Source: Paenibacillus spongiae (lineage in GTDB: Bacteria; Bacillota; Bacilli; Paenibacillales; Paenibacillaceae). Taken from it: a DNA stretch of 64,000 bases. Below the pieces are notes generated by a model. The model had not been told where the DNA came from. It searched no databases and was given only the letters and a program-made list of their open reading frames with translations. This document shows positions 52,863 through 61,042 of the stretch, piece by piece. Both the position numbers and the translations under genes were made by a program. Each line of letters starts with the position of its first letter. The stretch's first letter is position 1. Location: the NCBI RefSeq assembly GCF_024734895.1, contig NZ_CP091430.1, positions 2,374,501 through 2,438,500 of the forward strand. Direction: 5' to 3'.

Positions 52863-54038
52863 ATGCGATTCGAACGAATAACGTTGATTGTACTCGATAG
52901 TGTCGGCATAGGCGAACTGCCGGATGCCGCTTCCTTCGGAGATACGGGCTCTCATACGATCGGACATATTCTGGAACGGATGCCTGCGCTGGCTTTGCCC
53001 CATATGCGCAGCTGGGGGCTCGACCGGATCGCGCCGCTGGGAGACTGGAAGCCGGAGGGAGATGCGAAGGCCTATCACGGGAAGATGGCGGAGGTCTCTG
53101 TCGGCAAGGATACGATGACCGGCCATTGGGAGCTTGCGGGGCTTCGGGTCACCGTTCCATTCCGCACGTTTCCGGATGGATTCCCGCGCGAGCTGTTAGA
53201 TGAATTCGAAGCGCGGACCGGCCGCGGCGTGCTCGGCAACAAGCCGGCCAGCGGGACGGAAATCCTAGATGAACTGGGCGAAGAACAGATGAGAACGGGC
53301 AAGTGGATCGTATATACGTCCGCGGACAGCGTGTTTCAGATTGCCGCGCACGAAGATATCATTCCGCTCGAAGAGCTTTACGAAGGCTGCAAAATTGCGC
53401 GGGAGCTGACGCTGAAGGACCCGTATGCCGTCGGCAGGGTGATTGCCAGGCCTTACGTCGGAACGCCGGGAGATTTTCGGCGTACGCCGAATCGCCATGA
53501 TTACGCGGTTAAGCCGCCCGAGCCTACCGTGCTGAACGCGCTGAAGGAAGCCGGACGCGATGTTATCGCCATCGGCAAAATTAACGATATTTTTAGCGGG
53601 GAAGGCATTACGGAAGCCGTGTCGACCAAGAGCAACGATGATGGCGTCCGCCAGACGTTAGCGATGCTGGAGCGCCCGTTCCAAGGGCTTCTGTTTACGA
53701 ATCTGGTCGATTTCGACGCGCTCTACGGACATAGGCGCGATCCGCTCGGCTACGGGGAAGCGCTGGAAGCCTTCGACCTTGCGGTTCCGGAGCTGGCAGG
53801 GCGGCTTGGCCCAAGCGATCTGCTCATCCTGACGGCCGACCACGGCAATGACCCGACCTACACGGGAACGGATCATACGCGGGAATATGTGCCTCTGCTC
53901 GTGTACGGGCCTTCGCTTCGGTCACACGGGTCTCTGGGCACCCGGGCGACGTTTGCGGACATTGCTGCGACGATTGCCGATAATTTCGGCGTCTTGCTTC
54001 CGAGGAACGGAACGTCGTTTCTGAACGAATTGATTTAA
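52863..54038 (+). CDS. deoB: Phosphopentomutase
   Basis: 391 residues, alkaline phosphatase superfamily. Interconverts (deoxy)ribose 1- and 5-phosphates in nucleoside salvage. Metal ligands and the active Thr are recognisable: [64 protein letters not shown]. The TGGAGG SD precedes ATG 52863. Works with the two nucleoside phosphorylases that follow. Confidence 0.97.
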   Translation: MRFERITLIVLDSVGIGELPDAASFGDTGSHTIGHILERMPALALPHMRSWGLDRIAPLGDWKPEGDAKAYHGKMAEVSVGKDTMTGHWELAGLRVTVPFRTFPDGFPRELLDEFEARTGRGVLGNKPASGTEILDELGEEQMRTGKWIVYTSADSVFQIAAHEDIIPLEELYEGCKIARELTLKDPYAVGRVIARPYVGTPGDFRRTPNRHDYAVKPPEPTVLNALKEAGRDVIAIGKINDIFSGEGITEAVSTKSNDDGVRQTLAMLERPFQGLLFTNLVDFDALYGHRRDPLGYGEALEAFDLAVPELAGRLGPSDLLILTADHGNDPTYTGTDHTREYVPLLVYGPSLRSHGSLGTRATFADIAATIADNFGVLLPRNGTSFLNELI

Positions 54039-54106
54039 GAAGTTCATTATATCGAAGTAAGCGGCTGGAACCTGCCGGAACCGGCCGCTGGAGGAGGAAT
54101 TGGACG

Positions 54107-54931
54107 ATGAATACATTAACGGCGGCGCAAATTAAAGAGGCGGCTGACCACATCATGGTCAAGGCTGCCATCCAGCCGGAGATCGGGCTTATTATGGGGT
54201 CGGGGCTTGGCATCTTGGGCGATTATATCGAGAATCCTGTGACGATCCCGTATCAGGATATCCCGCATTTTCCGATATCCACGGTAGAAGGCCATGCGGG
54301 CGAGCTCATGATCGGACTGCTGTCCGGCCGGCCCGTCGTGCTGATGCGCGGAAGATTTCACATGTACGAGGGCTACGGTCCCGAGCTGACCTCCTTCCCG
54401 GTGCGCGTCATGAAGGCGATCGGCGTCAAGACGCTTGTTGTGACGAATGCGGCCGGCGGTATTAATACCGGCTACGAGCCTGGCGATTTAATGCTCATCA
54501 GCGACCATATTAACTTGACGTCGCGCAACCCGCTGATCGGGCCCAATGACGACGAGCTTGGCCCCCGCTTCCCCGACATGTCAGAGGCGTACAGCCGCCG
54601 GCTGCGCGGGATCGCCCGCCAAACGGCGGAGAAGCAAGGATTTTCCCTTCGTGAAGGGGTATACATCGGCGTTCTGGGACCTTCGTATGAAACACCCGCA
54701 GAAATCCGCATGATGCGCACGATGGGAGCGGATGCCGTCGGCATGTCGACGGTAGCGGAGGTCATTGCGGCGCGCCATTCCGGCCTCGAAGTGCTTGGCA
54801 TTTCCTGCATCAGCAACATGGCATCGGGTATTCTGGACCAACCATTGTCCCATGCCGAGGTAATGGAAACGACGGAACGAGTTAAGTCCCGGTTCCTTGG
54901 GCTTATAAACGGTGTCGTTCCGCTGCTCTAA
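54107..54931 (+). CDS. punA: Purine nucleoside phosphorylase (trimeric, PNP I type)
   Basis: 274 residues. Phosphorolysis of guanosine/inosine-type nucleosides. Motifs: IGLIMGSGLGILGD, VEGHAGELMIGLLSGRPVV, GRFHMYEGYG, VTNAAGGIN, and EIRMMRTMGADAVGMSTV. B. subtilis calls this gene pupG. GGAGGAGG SD before ATG 54107. Follows deoB as in B. subtilis. Confidence 0.95.
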   Translation: MNTLTAAQIKEAADHIMVKAAIQPEIGLIMGSGLGILGDYIENPVTIPYQDIPHFPISTVEGHAGELMIGLLSGRPVVLMRGRFHMYEGYGPELTSFPVRVMKAIGVKTLVVTNAAGGINTGYEPGDLMLISDHINLTSRNPLIGPNDDELGPRFPDMSEAYSRRLRGIARQTAEKQGFSLREGVYIGVLGPSYETPAEIRMMRTMGADAVGMSTVAEVIAARHSGLEVLGISCISNMASGILDQPLSHAEVMETTERVKSRFLGLINGVVPLL

Positions 54932-54949
54932 AAACGTTTTACTCCTTCG

Positions 54950-54969
54950 TTGTAACAAAATTGTAACAA
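54950..54969. promoter_or_regulatory. Direct repeat TTGTAACAA x2, candidate operator
   Basis: TTGTAACAA, itself palindromic, occurs at 54950-54958 and 54961-54969, one helical turn (11 bp) apart. It precedes a TATAAT -10 (55012-55017) for the Spo0E-like gene. Not an exact GlnR/TnrA site (spacing is 8, not 7). Confidence 0.45.
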
Positions 54970-55050
54970 TTAGCTCGACCGATTGTGACATTCTTTGTTC
55001 GGCGGTCGTCGTATAATGTCCGTGATAAATGACGGAAAAAGGGGATTTAC

Positions 55051-55224
55051 ATGGACAACCAAACCAATCGCCGGTTGGAGTGGCTGCGCGGCGAGCTCGT
55101 AAACGAAGCGATTCGCAAAGATGATTTGCTGCATCATGACGTGCTTGTATTAAGCCAGTCGCTCGACCGATTAATAGTAGAGGTGCAGACGGAGAAACGC
55201 AGATCGCTTGAACGTGTAAAGTGA
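55051..55224 (+). CDS. Spo0E-like aspartyl-phosphate phosphatase
   Basis: 57 residues. A two-helix protein with the family signature [11 protein letters not shown] (SQxLD motif), preceded by [15 protein letters not shown]. Spo0E-type proteins dephosphorylate Spo0A~P and so delay sporulation; a target, Spo0A, is encoded at 29691. ATG 55051 lies after AAAGGGGAT. It is an insertion relative to the B. subtilis punA-dacF order. It could be co-transcribed with pdp, 44 bases downstream. Confidence 0.85.
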   Translation: MDNQTNRRLEWLRGELVNEAIRKDDLLHHDVLVLSQSLDRLIVEVQTEKRRSLERVK

Positions 55225-55267
55225 CCTGTGCGCCCGTTTGCGCCGGCAGCTTGAGGAGGTTCCATCG

Positions 55268-56605
55268 ATGCGTACGGTCGATCTGATACAGAAGAAGCGA
55301 AATGGTGGCGAGCTGACTTCCCGCGAGCTCTCGTTCCTCGTGGATGGATACAGCCGTGGAGACATCCCGGATTACCAGATGTCCGCATGGGCGATGGCGG
55401 TTTACTTTCAGGGCATGAGCGCCCGGGAAACGGCCGAGCTGACGCTGGCGATGGCGCGCTCGGGCGATCAGGTCGATTTATCCCCCATTCATGGGATCAA
55501 AGTGGACAAGCACAGCACCGGCGGCGTCGGGGATAAGACAACGCTCATTATCGGGCCGCTCGTCGCTTCCCTGGGAATACCGGTCGCGAAGATGTCCGGC
55601 CGGGGACTCGGGCATACCGGCGGGACGATCGATAAGCTTGAATCGATCCCCGGGTTCCGCACCGAGCTGTCGCAGGAGCAGTTCTTCGCACAGGTGAACG
55701 GGATCGGACTTGCCGTGATCGGCCAGAGCGGCAATATTACGCCGGCGGATAAGAAGCTGTACGGGCTGCGGGACGTAACCGCAACCGTGGAGTCGATCCC
55801 GCTGATTGCAAGCTCGGTCATGAGCAAGAAAATCGCGGCCGGCGCCGATGCGATCGTGCTGGATGTGAAGACCGGCGGCGGTGCATTCATGAAAACCGCC
55901 GCCGATGCCGAAGCGCTGGCCAAAGCGATGGTCGATATCGGCACGGAGGTGGGCCGACAAACCTCGGCTATCATTAGCGATATGGATCAGCCGCTCGGCT
56001 TTGCCATCGGCAATGCCCTTGAAGTGCGGGAAGCGATCGCGACATTGCGGGGCGAAGGGCCGTCTGATCTGACCGAGCTGTGTCTTGCGCTCAGCGCGCA
56101 CATGGTCGTGCTCGGCGGACAGGCGCCGGACCTCGCGGCGGCGGAAGCGATGCTTCGCGAGCGGCTCGCGTCGGGGGCGGCGCTGGATAAGTTTCGGGCT
56201 TTCGTAGCCGCTCAGGGCGGAGATTCTTCCGTCGCCGACGATCCGGACCGGCTCCCGCAGGCGGCTGCGATCATCGAAGTGACGGCAAGGCGCAGCGGGT
56301 ATGTCCAGCGAATCGACGCCGAAGAGCTTGGACTGGCGGCGATGCTGCTGGGGGCCGGCCGCGAAACGAAGGATGCGGTGATCGATTATGCCGTAGGACT
56401 GACGATAAGCCGTAAGGTCGGAGAGCGGGTAGAAGCGGGAGATCCCGTCGCCTTGCTGCATGCGCGCGCGGATGACGGGACCGCCCGCCAGGTCGCAGAG
56501 CGGACGCGGGACGCCTTCGTCATTGGGGAGGAAGCCCCGGCTATGCAGCCGCTTCTGCTGTCGGTCGTTACCGCGGCAGGAGTGCAGCGCTTGAGCGGAA
56601 GTTAA
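55268..56605 (+). CDS. pdp: Pyrimidine-nucleoside phosphorylase
   Basis: 445 residues, thymidine phosphorylase family. Diagnostic stretches: [41 protein letters not shown] (phosphate-binding), [38 protein letters not shown], and [12 protein letters not shown]. Cleaves thymidine and uridine. TTGAGGAGG SD precedes ATG 55268; an upstream open frame is not family-like. Completes a salvage set with deoB and punA. A strong terminator follows. Confidence 0.95.
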   Translation: MRTVDLIQKKRNGGELTSRELSFLVDGYSRGDIPDYQMSAWAMAVYFQGMSARETAELTLAMARSGDQVDLSPIHGIKVDKHSTGGVGDKTTLIIGPLVASLGIPVAKMSGRGLGHTGGTIDKLESIPGFRTELSQEQFFAQVNGIGLAVIGQSGNITPADKKLYGLRDVTATVESIPLIASSVMSKKIAAGADAIVLDVKTGGGAFMKTAADAEALAKAMVDIGTEVGRQTSAIISDMDQPLGFAIGNALEVREAIATLRGEGPSDLTELCLALSAHMVVLGGQAPDLAAAEAMLRERLASGAALDKFRAFVAAQGGDSSVADDPDRLPQAAAIIEVTARRSGYVQRIDAEELGLAAMLLGAGRETKDAVIDYAVGLTISRKVGERVEAGDPVALLHARADDGTARQVAERTRDAFVIGEEAPAMQPLLLSVVTAAGVQRLSGS

Positions 56606-56615
56606 CGTCATCGAT

Positions 56616-56659
56616 AACCTCAGATGCGGCTGGGTATGAGCCGCCTGAGGTTTTTTTTT
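56616..56659 (+). terminator. Terminator after pdp
   Basis: AACCTCAG/CTGAGGTT with inner GCGGCT/AGCCGC stem, followed by nine T. Confidence 0.93.
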
Positions 56660-56767
56660 GCGTACGACAGGTCATACGGATGTTTCCGGGTGGCCTGTTT
56701 TTGTGCTTTTTTCCCGCCATCTATAATTTCACGGGCAGTCTTTGTCTAAAGTGGAATAATTTAACGC

Positions 56768-56821
56768 GTGTCGGTCGACACTAGGAAGGAGATTTTAGCC
56801 GTACTTCGGACTTGCTATAAT
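56768..56821 (+). promoter_or_regulatory. dacF upstream region: palindrome and extended -10
   Basis: GTGTCG-GT-CGACAC (56768-56781) is a palindrome holding two imperfect Spo0A-box-like sequences back to back. TGCTATAAT (TATAAT at 56816-56821) lies 32 bases before the dacF start. The palindrome as a regulator site is only a suggestion. Confidence 0.4.
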
Positions 56822-56852
56822 GCGGGCCGGATTCAGGAGGGGAACTTTACCG

Positions 56853-58049
56853 ATGACAATGAATCGACACTGTAAACGACTAATTGTGTTCATGTGTGCC
56901 GCTCTAATGGTAACACTTGCTCCCGCCGCTGCAGGAGCTTTGGAGGAATCGCCGTCCAAGAAGGCCCCGGTCAGCCAGGCGGAATTGGCCCCGTCTGCGC
57001 GTTCCGCCATCTTGATGGACCAGGGAAGCGGGACGATCATCTATGAGAAGAACAGCCATGACCGGCTGCCGCCTGCCAGCATTACCAAGGTGATGACGAT
57101 GCTCCTTATTATGGAAGCTCTCGATGAAGGCGTCATTAAGATGACCGACAAAGTGACGACAAGCGAATACGCGGCATCGATGGGCGGCTCGCAGATCTTT
57201 CTGGAGCCCGGCGAGGAAATGTCCGTCGAGGAAATGCTGAAGGGAATCGCGCTGGCCTCGGGCAACGATGCTTCCGTGGCGATGGCCGAGAAAATTGCCG
57301 GGACAGAAGCCGAGTTCGTCAACATGATGAACAAGCGCGCCAAGGAGCTTGGGCTGAAGAACACTCATTTTGCCAATTGCAACGGGCTTCCTGCGGAGAA
57401 CCATTACACATCCGCGCATGATATCGCCGTCATGTCCAAGGAGCTTCTGAAGCATGCGGAAATTACGAAGTACACCGGACTCTATCAGGATTATCTCCGG
57501 AAGTCGTCGGAGAAGCCCTTTTGGCTGGTAAATACGAATAAGCTGGTCCGTTTCTATTCCGGCGCCGACGGCTTGAAGACGGGCTTTACGAGCGAAGCGA
57601 AATTTTGCTTGACAGCTACCGCGAACCGTGACGGACTGCGCGTCATTGCCGTCGTCATGGGCGAACCGAATACGAAGACGCGCAATGCGGAAGTGTCCCA
57701 GATGCTTGATTATACGTTCGCGCAGTACATGAACCATTCCATCTTCAAGAAAGGCGACCTCATGGGAACCGTGAAGGTGGAGAAGGGGAATGTGCCGGAG
57801 GTTTCCTTGACGGCGAAGCATAATTACAGCGTGCTGCTGAAGAAGGGAAGCACGGTGAAGGACATCCGGCACGAGCTTCAGCTGGCGCCGCTCAAAGCGC
57901 CGGTTAAAGTCAACGAGCCGATCGGGAAGCTCATCGTCTATCAAGGCGACCAGGTGCTCACGGAATTCGCCGTCGACGCCCCGGCATCGGTGGACAAGGC
58001 CGGCTGGTGGACGCTATTTAAGCGCTCCTGCAGCAGTCTCTTCTCTTAA
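56853..58049 (+). CDS. dacF: D-alanyl-D-alanine carboxypeptidase (DacF-type)
   Basis: 398 residues with a signal peptide (LIVFMCAALMVTLAPAAAGA). Penicillin-binding motifs: PASITKVMT (SxxK), LASGNDASVAM (SxN) and DGLKTGFTSEAK (KTG). A C-terminal beta domain and a final amphipathic helix anchor it to the membrane. It trims stem peptides of spore or vegetative peptidoglycan; position before spoIIAA is that of dacF in B. subtilis. AGGAGG SD before ATG 56853. Confidence 0.93.
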   Translation: MTMNRHCKRLIVFMCAALMVTLAPAAAGALEESPSKKAPVSQAELAPSARSAILMDQGSGTIIYEKNSHDRLPPASITKVMTMLLIMEALDEGVIKMTDKVTTSEYAASMGGSQIFLEPGEEMSVEEMLKGIALASGNDASVAMAEKIAGTEAEFVNMMNKRAKELGLKNTHFANCNGLPAENHYTSAHDIAVMSKELLKHAEITKYTGLYQDYLRKSSEKPFWLVNTNKLVRFYSGADGLKTGFTSEAKFCLTATANRDGLRVIAVVMGEPNTKTRNAEVSQMLDYTFAQYMNHSIFKKGDLMGTVKVEKGNVPEVSLTAKHNYSVLLKKGSTVKDIRHELQLAPLKAPVKVNEPIGKLIVYQGDQVLTEFAVDAPASVDKAGWWTLFKRSCSSLFS

Positions 58050-58134
58050 TTAGGCAGTAGGGACGTAGGGTGAAACGGTAAAAACCGCGTCGTTTGCGCT
58101 TTTTTGTCAGCTCTTAGCGTCCTGCTTCTAGTTT

Positions 58135-58171
58135 TGTCGGGAGGCAGGAAATGGTTCAAGGCTCGTAGAAA
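58135..58171 (+). promoter_or_regulatory. Sigma-H promoter of spoIIA with adjoining Spo0A-like box
   Basis: GCAGGAAAT at 58144-58152, 12 bases, GTAGAAA at 58165-58171 fit the sigma-H consensus with one mismatch. TGTCGGG (58135-58141), a 5/7 match to the Spo0A box, abuts the -35. The spoIIA operon is sigma-H- and Spo0A-dependent in B. subtilis. Confidence 0.68.
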
Positions 58172-58193
58172 TGCTTGTTCAGAGCCGCTTAAA

Positions 58194-58248
58194 ACGGCCG
58201 ACGTTTTCGAAGCCAGTGGTTGCAGAGCTACGCAAAAACGTTTAGGAG
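58194..58248 (+). promoter_or_regulatory. Diverged structured leader element before spoIIAA
   Basis: ACGTTTT at 58201-58207 and AAAACGT at 58235-58241 are complementary and flank CGAAGCC, as in the efp/folD/clpP leaders, with TTTAGGAG after the second arm. GGC/GCC plus CGA/TCG can form a hairpin around CGTTT. Both arms differ from GTTTTG/CAAAAC in step. Confidence 0.5.
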
Positions 58249-58258
58249 TGAACAAGCT

Positions 58259-58612
58259 ATGAGTTTGCAGGTAGAACTGGAGCATTACCGCAATGTGCTT
58301 ATCGTAAGGCTGCGCGGGGAACTGGACCACCATACGGCTGACGCTGTCCGCTTCAAGATGGAAGAGGCTATACTGCGCGGAGGCAGCGATCATGTCATTC
58401 TTAGTTTGAAGGAGCTCCTGTTTATGGACAGCTCGGGTCTGGGCGTCATTCTCGGCCGGTACAAGCAGCTGAAGGCGAAGGATGGCAAGATGGTCGTCTG
58501 CGACGTCAATCCCGGCGTCTACCGGCTGTTCGAGCTTTCCGGGCTGTTCAAAATATTGCCGATTCACGAGAATGAGCGGCTCGCGCTCACTAGTCTGGAG
58601 GTCGTTTCATGA
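58259..58612 (+). CDS. spoIIAA: Anti-anti-sigma factor SpoIIAA
   Basis: 117 residues, STAS domain. The phosphorylated Ser is in [17 protein letters not shown]. Unphosphorylated SpoIIAA frees sigma-F from SpoIIAB in the forespore; SpoIIE is its phosphatase. ATG 58259 follows TTTAGGAGTG at 10 bases. Its stop overlaps the spoIIAB start (ATGA). Confidence 0.96.
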   Translation: MSLQVELEHYRNVLIVRLRGELDHHTADAVRFKMEEAILRGGSDHVILSLKELLFMDSSGLGVILGRYKQLKAKDGKMVVCDVNPGVYRLFELSGLFKILPIHENERLALTSLEVVS

Positions 58613-59055
58613 ACGGAACGAATGAGATGAGGCTTACGTTCTCCGCACGTTCGGAGAATGAGGCGTTCGCACGCGTCGCAGTCGCCGCTTTCGTCTCCCA
58701 GCTCGATCCGACAATGGAGGAGCTGAACGATTTGAAGACGGTCGTCTCCGAAGCGGTGACCAATGCCATCATTCATGGCTATGAAAGTGATCCGGGCGGC
58801 ATGGTCACGATCGAAGCGATGATTGAGGGCGACACGATCACCCTTATCGTTAAAGACAACGGCAGCGGGATCGAGGATTTGGAGTTGGCGCGGCAGCCGC
58901 TGTTCACCTCCAAGCCGGAGATGGAACGCTCCGGCATGGGTTTTACGATCATGGAAAATTTCATGGACGGATTCGACGTGTCGAGCGAACCGGGTAAAGG
59001 AACATCCATTGCAATGACCAAGCGTATCGAATCGAAAAAAGCGCTGTTTAATTAA
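58609..59055 (+). CDS. spoIIAB: Anti-sigma-F factor and kinase SpoIIAB
   Basis: 148 residues, GHKL ATPase fold. The N-box [13 protein letters not shown]1 box [10 protein letters not shown] and G2 box [15 protein letters not shown] are present. Binds sigma-F and phosphorylates SpoIIAA. Translationally coupled to spoIIAA, 20 bases before sigF. Confidence 0.96.
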   Translation: MNGTNEMRLTFSARSENEAFARVAVAAFVSQLDPTMEELNDLKTVVSEAVTNAIIHGYESDPGGMVTIEAMIEGDTITLIVKDNGSGIEDLELARQPLFTSKPEMERSGMGFTIMENFMDGFDVSSEPGKGTSIAMTKRIESKKALFN

Positions 59056-59075
59056 GCGCGTAGGGGTTGGACCTC

Positions 59076-59831
59076 ATGGAAGTCGATATGAAAAAAACGG
59101 CGCAGCCTTTTTTGGACGATTCCGAAGTGAAACGGCTCATTGCGCTCAGTCAATCCGGCGATTCCGTAGCCCGCGATACGCTCGTGCACTGCAACATACG
59201 ATTGGTCTGGTCGGTCGTGCAGCGGTTTATGGGCCGCGGTTACGAGCCGGAAGATTTATTCCAGATCGGATGCATTGGTCTGCTGAAGTCGGTGGACAAG
59301 TTCGATCTGTCGTATGACGTGAAATTCTCCACCTATGCGGTGCCGATGATTATCGGCGAAATTCAACGGTTTCTCCGGGATGACGGAACGTTAAAGGTAA
59401 GCCGGTCACTGAAGGAAACAGCCAATAAGGTGCGCAAGACGAAGGATGAGCTGTCGAAGGTGCTGGGCCGGCTGCCCACCATTAAAGAAGTGGCGGAGCA
59501 GCTTGGCATCAGCCCGGAGGACGTCGTATTCGCACAGGAAGCGAATAAACCGCCGACCTCGATTCACGAGACGGTGTTCGAGAATGACGGCGATCCGATT
59601 ACGCTGATGGACCAGATCTCCGACGATTCCCAGGAGCGCTGGTTCGATAAGCTGGCGCTTAACGAGGCGATCGGCGGCTTGTCGGAACGGGAGCGGCTGA
59701 TCGTGTTTCTCCGTTATTACCGCGACCAGACACAGTCGGAAGTGGCGGCCAGGCTCGGCATTTCCCAAGTGCAGGTGTCAAGGCTGGAGAAGAAAATATT
59801 GCAGTTGATCCGAGACCAAATTGCCCAATAG
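59076..59831 (+). CDS. sigF: Forespore RNA polymerase sigma-F factor
   Basis: 251 residues. Region 2 (NIRLVWSVVQRFMGRGYEPEDLFQIGCIGLLKSVDKFDLSYD spans 2.1-2.4), region 3 (SRSLKETANKVRKTKDELSK) and region 4 (SEVAARLGISQVQVSRLEKK) all read as SigF. First compartment-specific sigma factor of sporulation. ATG 59076 (SD TAGGGG) is preferred; ATG 59088 is possible. It lies at the end of the spoIIA operon. Confidence 0.96.
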   Translation: MEVDMKKTAQPFLDDSEVKRLIALSQSGDSVARDTLVHCNIRLVWSVVQRFMGRGYEPEDLFQIGCIGLLKSVDKFDLSYDVKFSTYAVPMIIGEIQRFLRDDGTLKVSRSLKETANKVRKTKDELSKVLGRLPTIKEVAEQLGISPEDVVFAQEANKPPTSIHETVFENDGDPITLMDQISDDSQERWFDKLALNEAIGGLSERERLIVFLRYYRDQTQSEVAARLGISQVQVSRLEKKILQLIRDQIAQ

Positions 59832-59852
59832 GGCGATTTGGTCTTTTTGCAT

Positions 59853-59882
59853 GATTATCCTAGCCCTTCTTATCTCATACTA
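59853..59882 (+). promoter_or_regulatory. Sigma-G promoter of spoVAA
   Basis: GATTA at 59853-59857, 18 bases, CATACTA at 59876-59882. The -10 is a perfect sigma-G match; the -35 has one mismatch to GHATR. It lies 49 bases before the TTG start of spoVAA. Confidence 0.65.
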
Positions 59883-59930
59883 ACGGAGGATACAGCAGGA
59901 GAAATAAATTCATCGAAGGAGGGATTCGCG

Positions 59931-60572
59931 TTGACGGAAGCGAAGTCTTCGACCCTCTATTTGCGTTTGCGCAAACGGATCGGCATCAAGCCTAATCAAA
60001 TAGTCACGTTAGGAGCGGCTGCGAGGCTGTTTGCAGCCGATCCGGAGCTGGAGCAGCGGCTTCATTCGCTCGTGCTTCACCGGCACCGCCCGGAGGACGG
60101 CAATCGCGTCGTGATCGACATGCTGCAAATCGTCAAGGCCATACACGACGCTGCACCCGATGTTGAGGTGGAGACGTTCGGCGATCCGCAGATGCTCGTC
60201 ATTGTCGCGGATACGCCGCCCAAGCCCCGCATTGCCGTGCTCATTGCATCATGGCTGCTGCTGTTCTTCGGGGCTGGCCTAGCCATTATGAACTTCCATA
60301 CGGACGTCAGCATGAAGGAGGTGCATCAGCGGATAACGGAGCTCGTGACGGGAAAGAAGGCAGAGCACCCGTTATGGTTCCAAATTCCGTATTCGCTGGG
60401 CATCGGGATCGGCATGCTGGTGTTCTTCAATCATCTGTTCCGCAAGCGGCTGAACGAAGAGCCGAACCCGCTGGAGGTGGAGCTCTTCATGTATGAAGAG
60501 AACCTGAACGCTTACGTCATTGCGGAGGAAATGCGCATGAAGAATGCGCGCGGCGAAAGGAAGAACCAATGA
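59931..60572 (+). CDS. spoVAA: Stage V sporulation protein AA
   Basis: 213 residues. An N-terminal soluble domain (LYLRLRKRIGIKPNQIVTLG) is followed by two membrane helices (RIAVLIASWLLLFFGAGLAI and FQIPYSLGIGIGMLVFF). It is a SpoVA component involved in dipicolinic acid movement in spores. TTG 59931 follows AAGGAGGG; an upstream open frame starting near 59838 precedes the promoter and is not real. Overlaps spoVAB (ATGA). Confidence 0.9.
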   Translation: MTEAKSSTLYLRLRKRIGIKPNQIVTLGAAARLFAADPELEQRLHSLVLHRHRPEDGNRVVIDMLQIVKAIHDAAPDVEVETFGDPQMLVIVADTPPKPRIAVLIASWLLLFFGAGLAIMNFHTDVSMKEVHQRITELVTGKKAEHPLWFQIPYSLGIGIGMLVFFNHLFRKRLNEEPNPLEVELFMYEENLNAYVIAEEMRMKNARGERKNQ

Positions 60573-60997
60573 TAAGCTGGGCGGGTTACCTGTTTATTAT
60601 CGTGCTCGGATTAGCCGGCGGCATCGCGGTTGGGAGCGGCCTGGTATCGCTTCTGATCGTCCTGGACTTGATTCCCCGGCTGGCACAGCTGGGGCAAGCC
60701 TTCCGGAAGTCGGCCTGGTTCGAAACGGCGGTCGTCTTGGGCGCGGTTTATTGGTCGCTGGCTGATTTTATGGACTGGAACATTACGCTGCCGCGGATCG
60801 CGACGCTTCTCATCATCGGTTTGCTTGACGGCATATTCGTCGGTATGCTGGCTGCCGCGCTGACCGAGGTGATGAATGTGCTTCCGATCATGGCTAAACG
60901 GCTGAGGCTGCAGGCTTTTCTCACCTCGTTCGTCATGGCGATGGTGCTCGGCAAGGTCGTCGGCTCTTTATTCGACTGGCTGGTGTTTCAATGGTAG
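60569..60997 (+). CDS. spoVAB: Stage V sporulation protein AB
   Basis: 142 residues with four hydrophobic helices, beginning ISWAGYLFIIVLGLAGGIAVGSG, close to the B. subtilis protein (141). Start overlaps the spoVAA stop. In B. subtilis spoVAC, AD and AEB come next; here 45 bases separate it directly from the spoVAF-like gene. Confidence 0.9.
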   Translation: MISWAGYLFIIVLGLAGGIAVGSGLVSLLIVLDLIPRLAQLGQAFRKSAWFETAVVLGAVYWSLADFMDWNITLPRIATLLIIGLLDGIFVGMLAAALTEVMNVLPIMAKRLRLQAFLTSFVMAMVLGKVVGSLFDWLVFQW

Positions 60998-61042
60998 ACC
61001 GGGTATTCGGAAGGGATGCATATCGAAAGGAGAGGGTAGAAC

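Noticed and set aside
58050..58130. Terminator between dacF and spoIIAA
   Set aside because: A weak CGCG/TGCG-like stem before TTTTTT was seen near 58087-58105, but pairing is too poor to call.
60998..61042. spoVAC, spoVAD or spoVAE hidden between spoVAB and spoVAF
   Set aside because: The gap is 45 bases, and no frame on either strand around it has the length or motifs.
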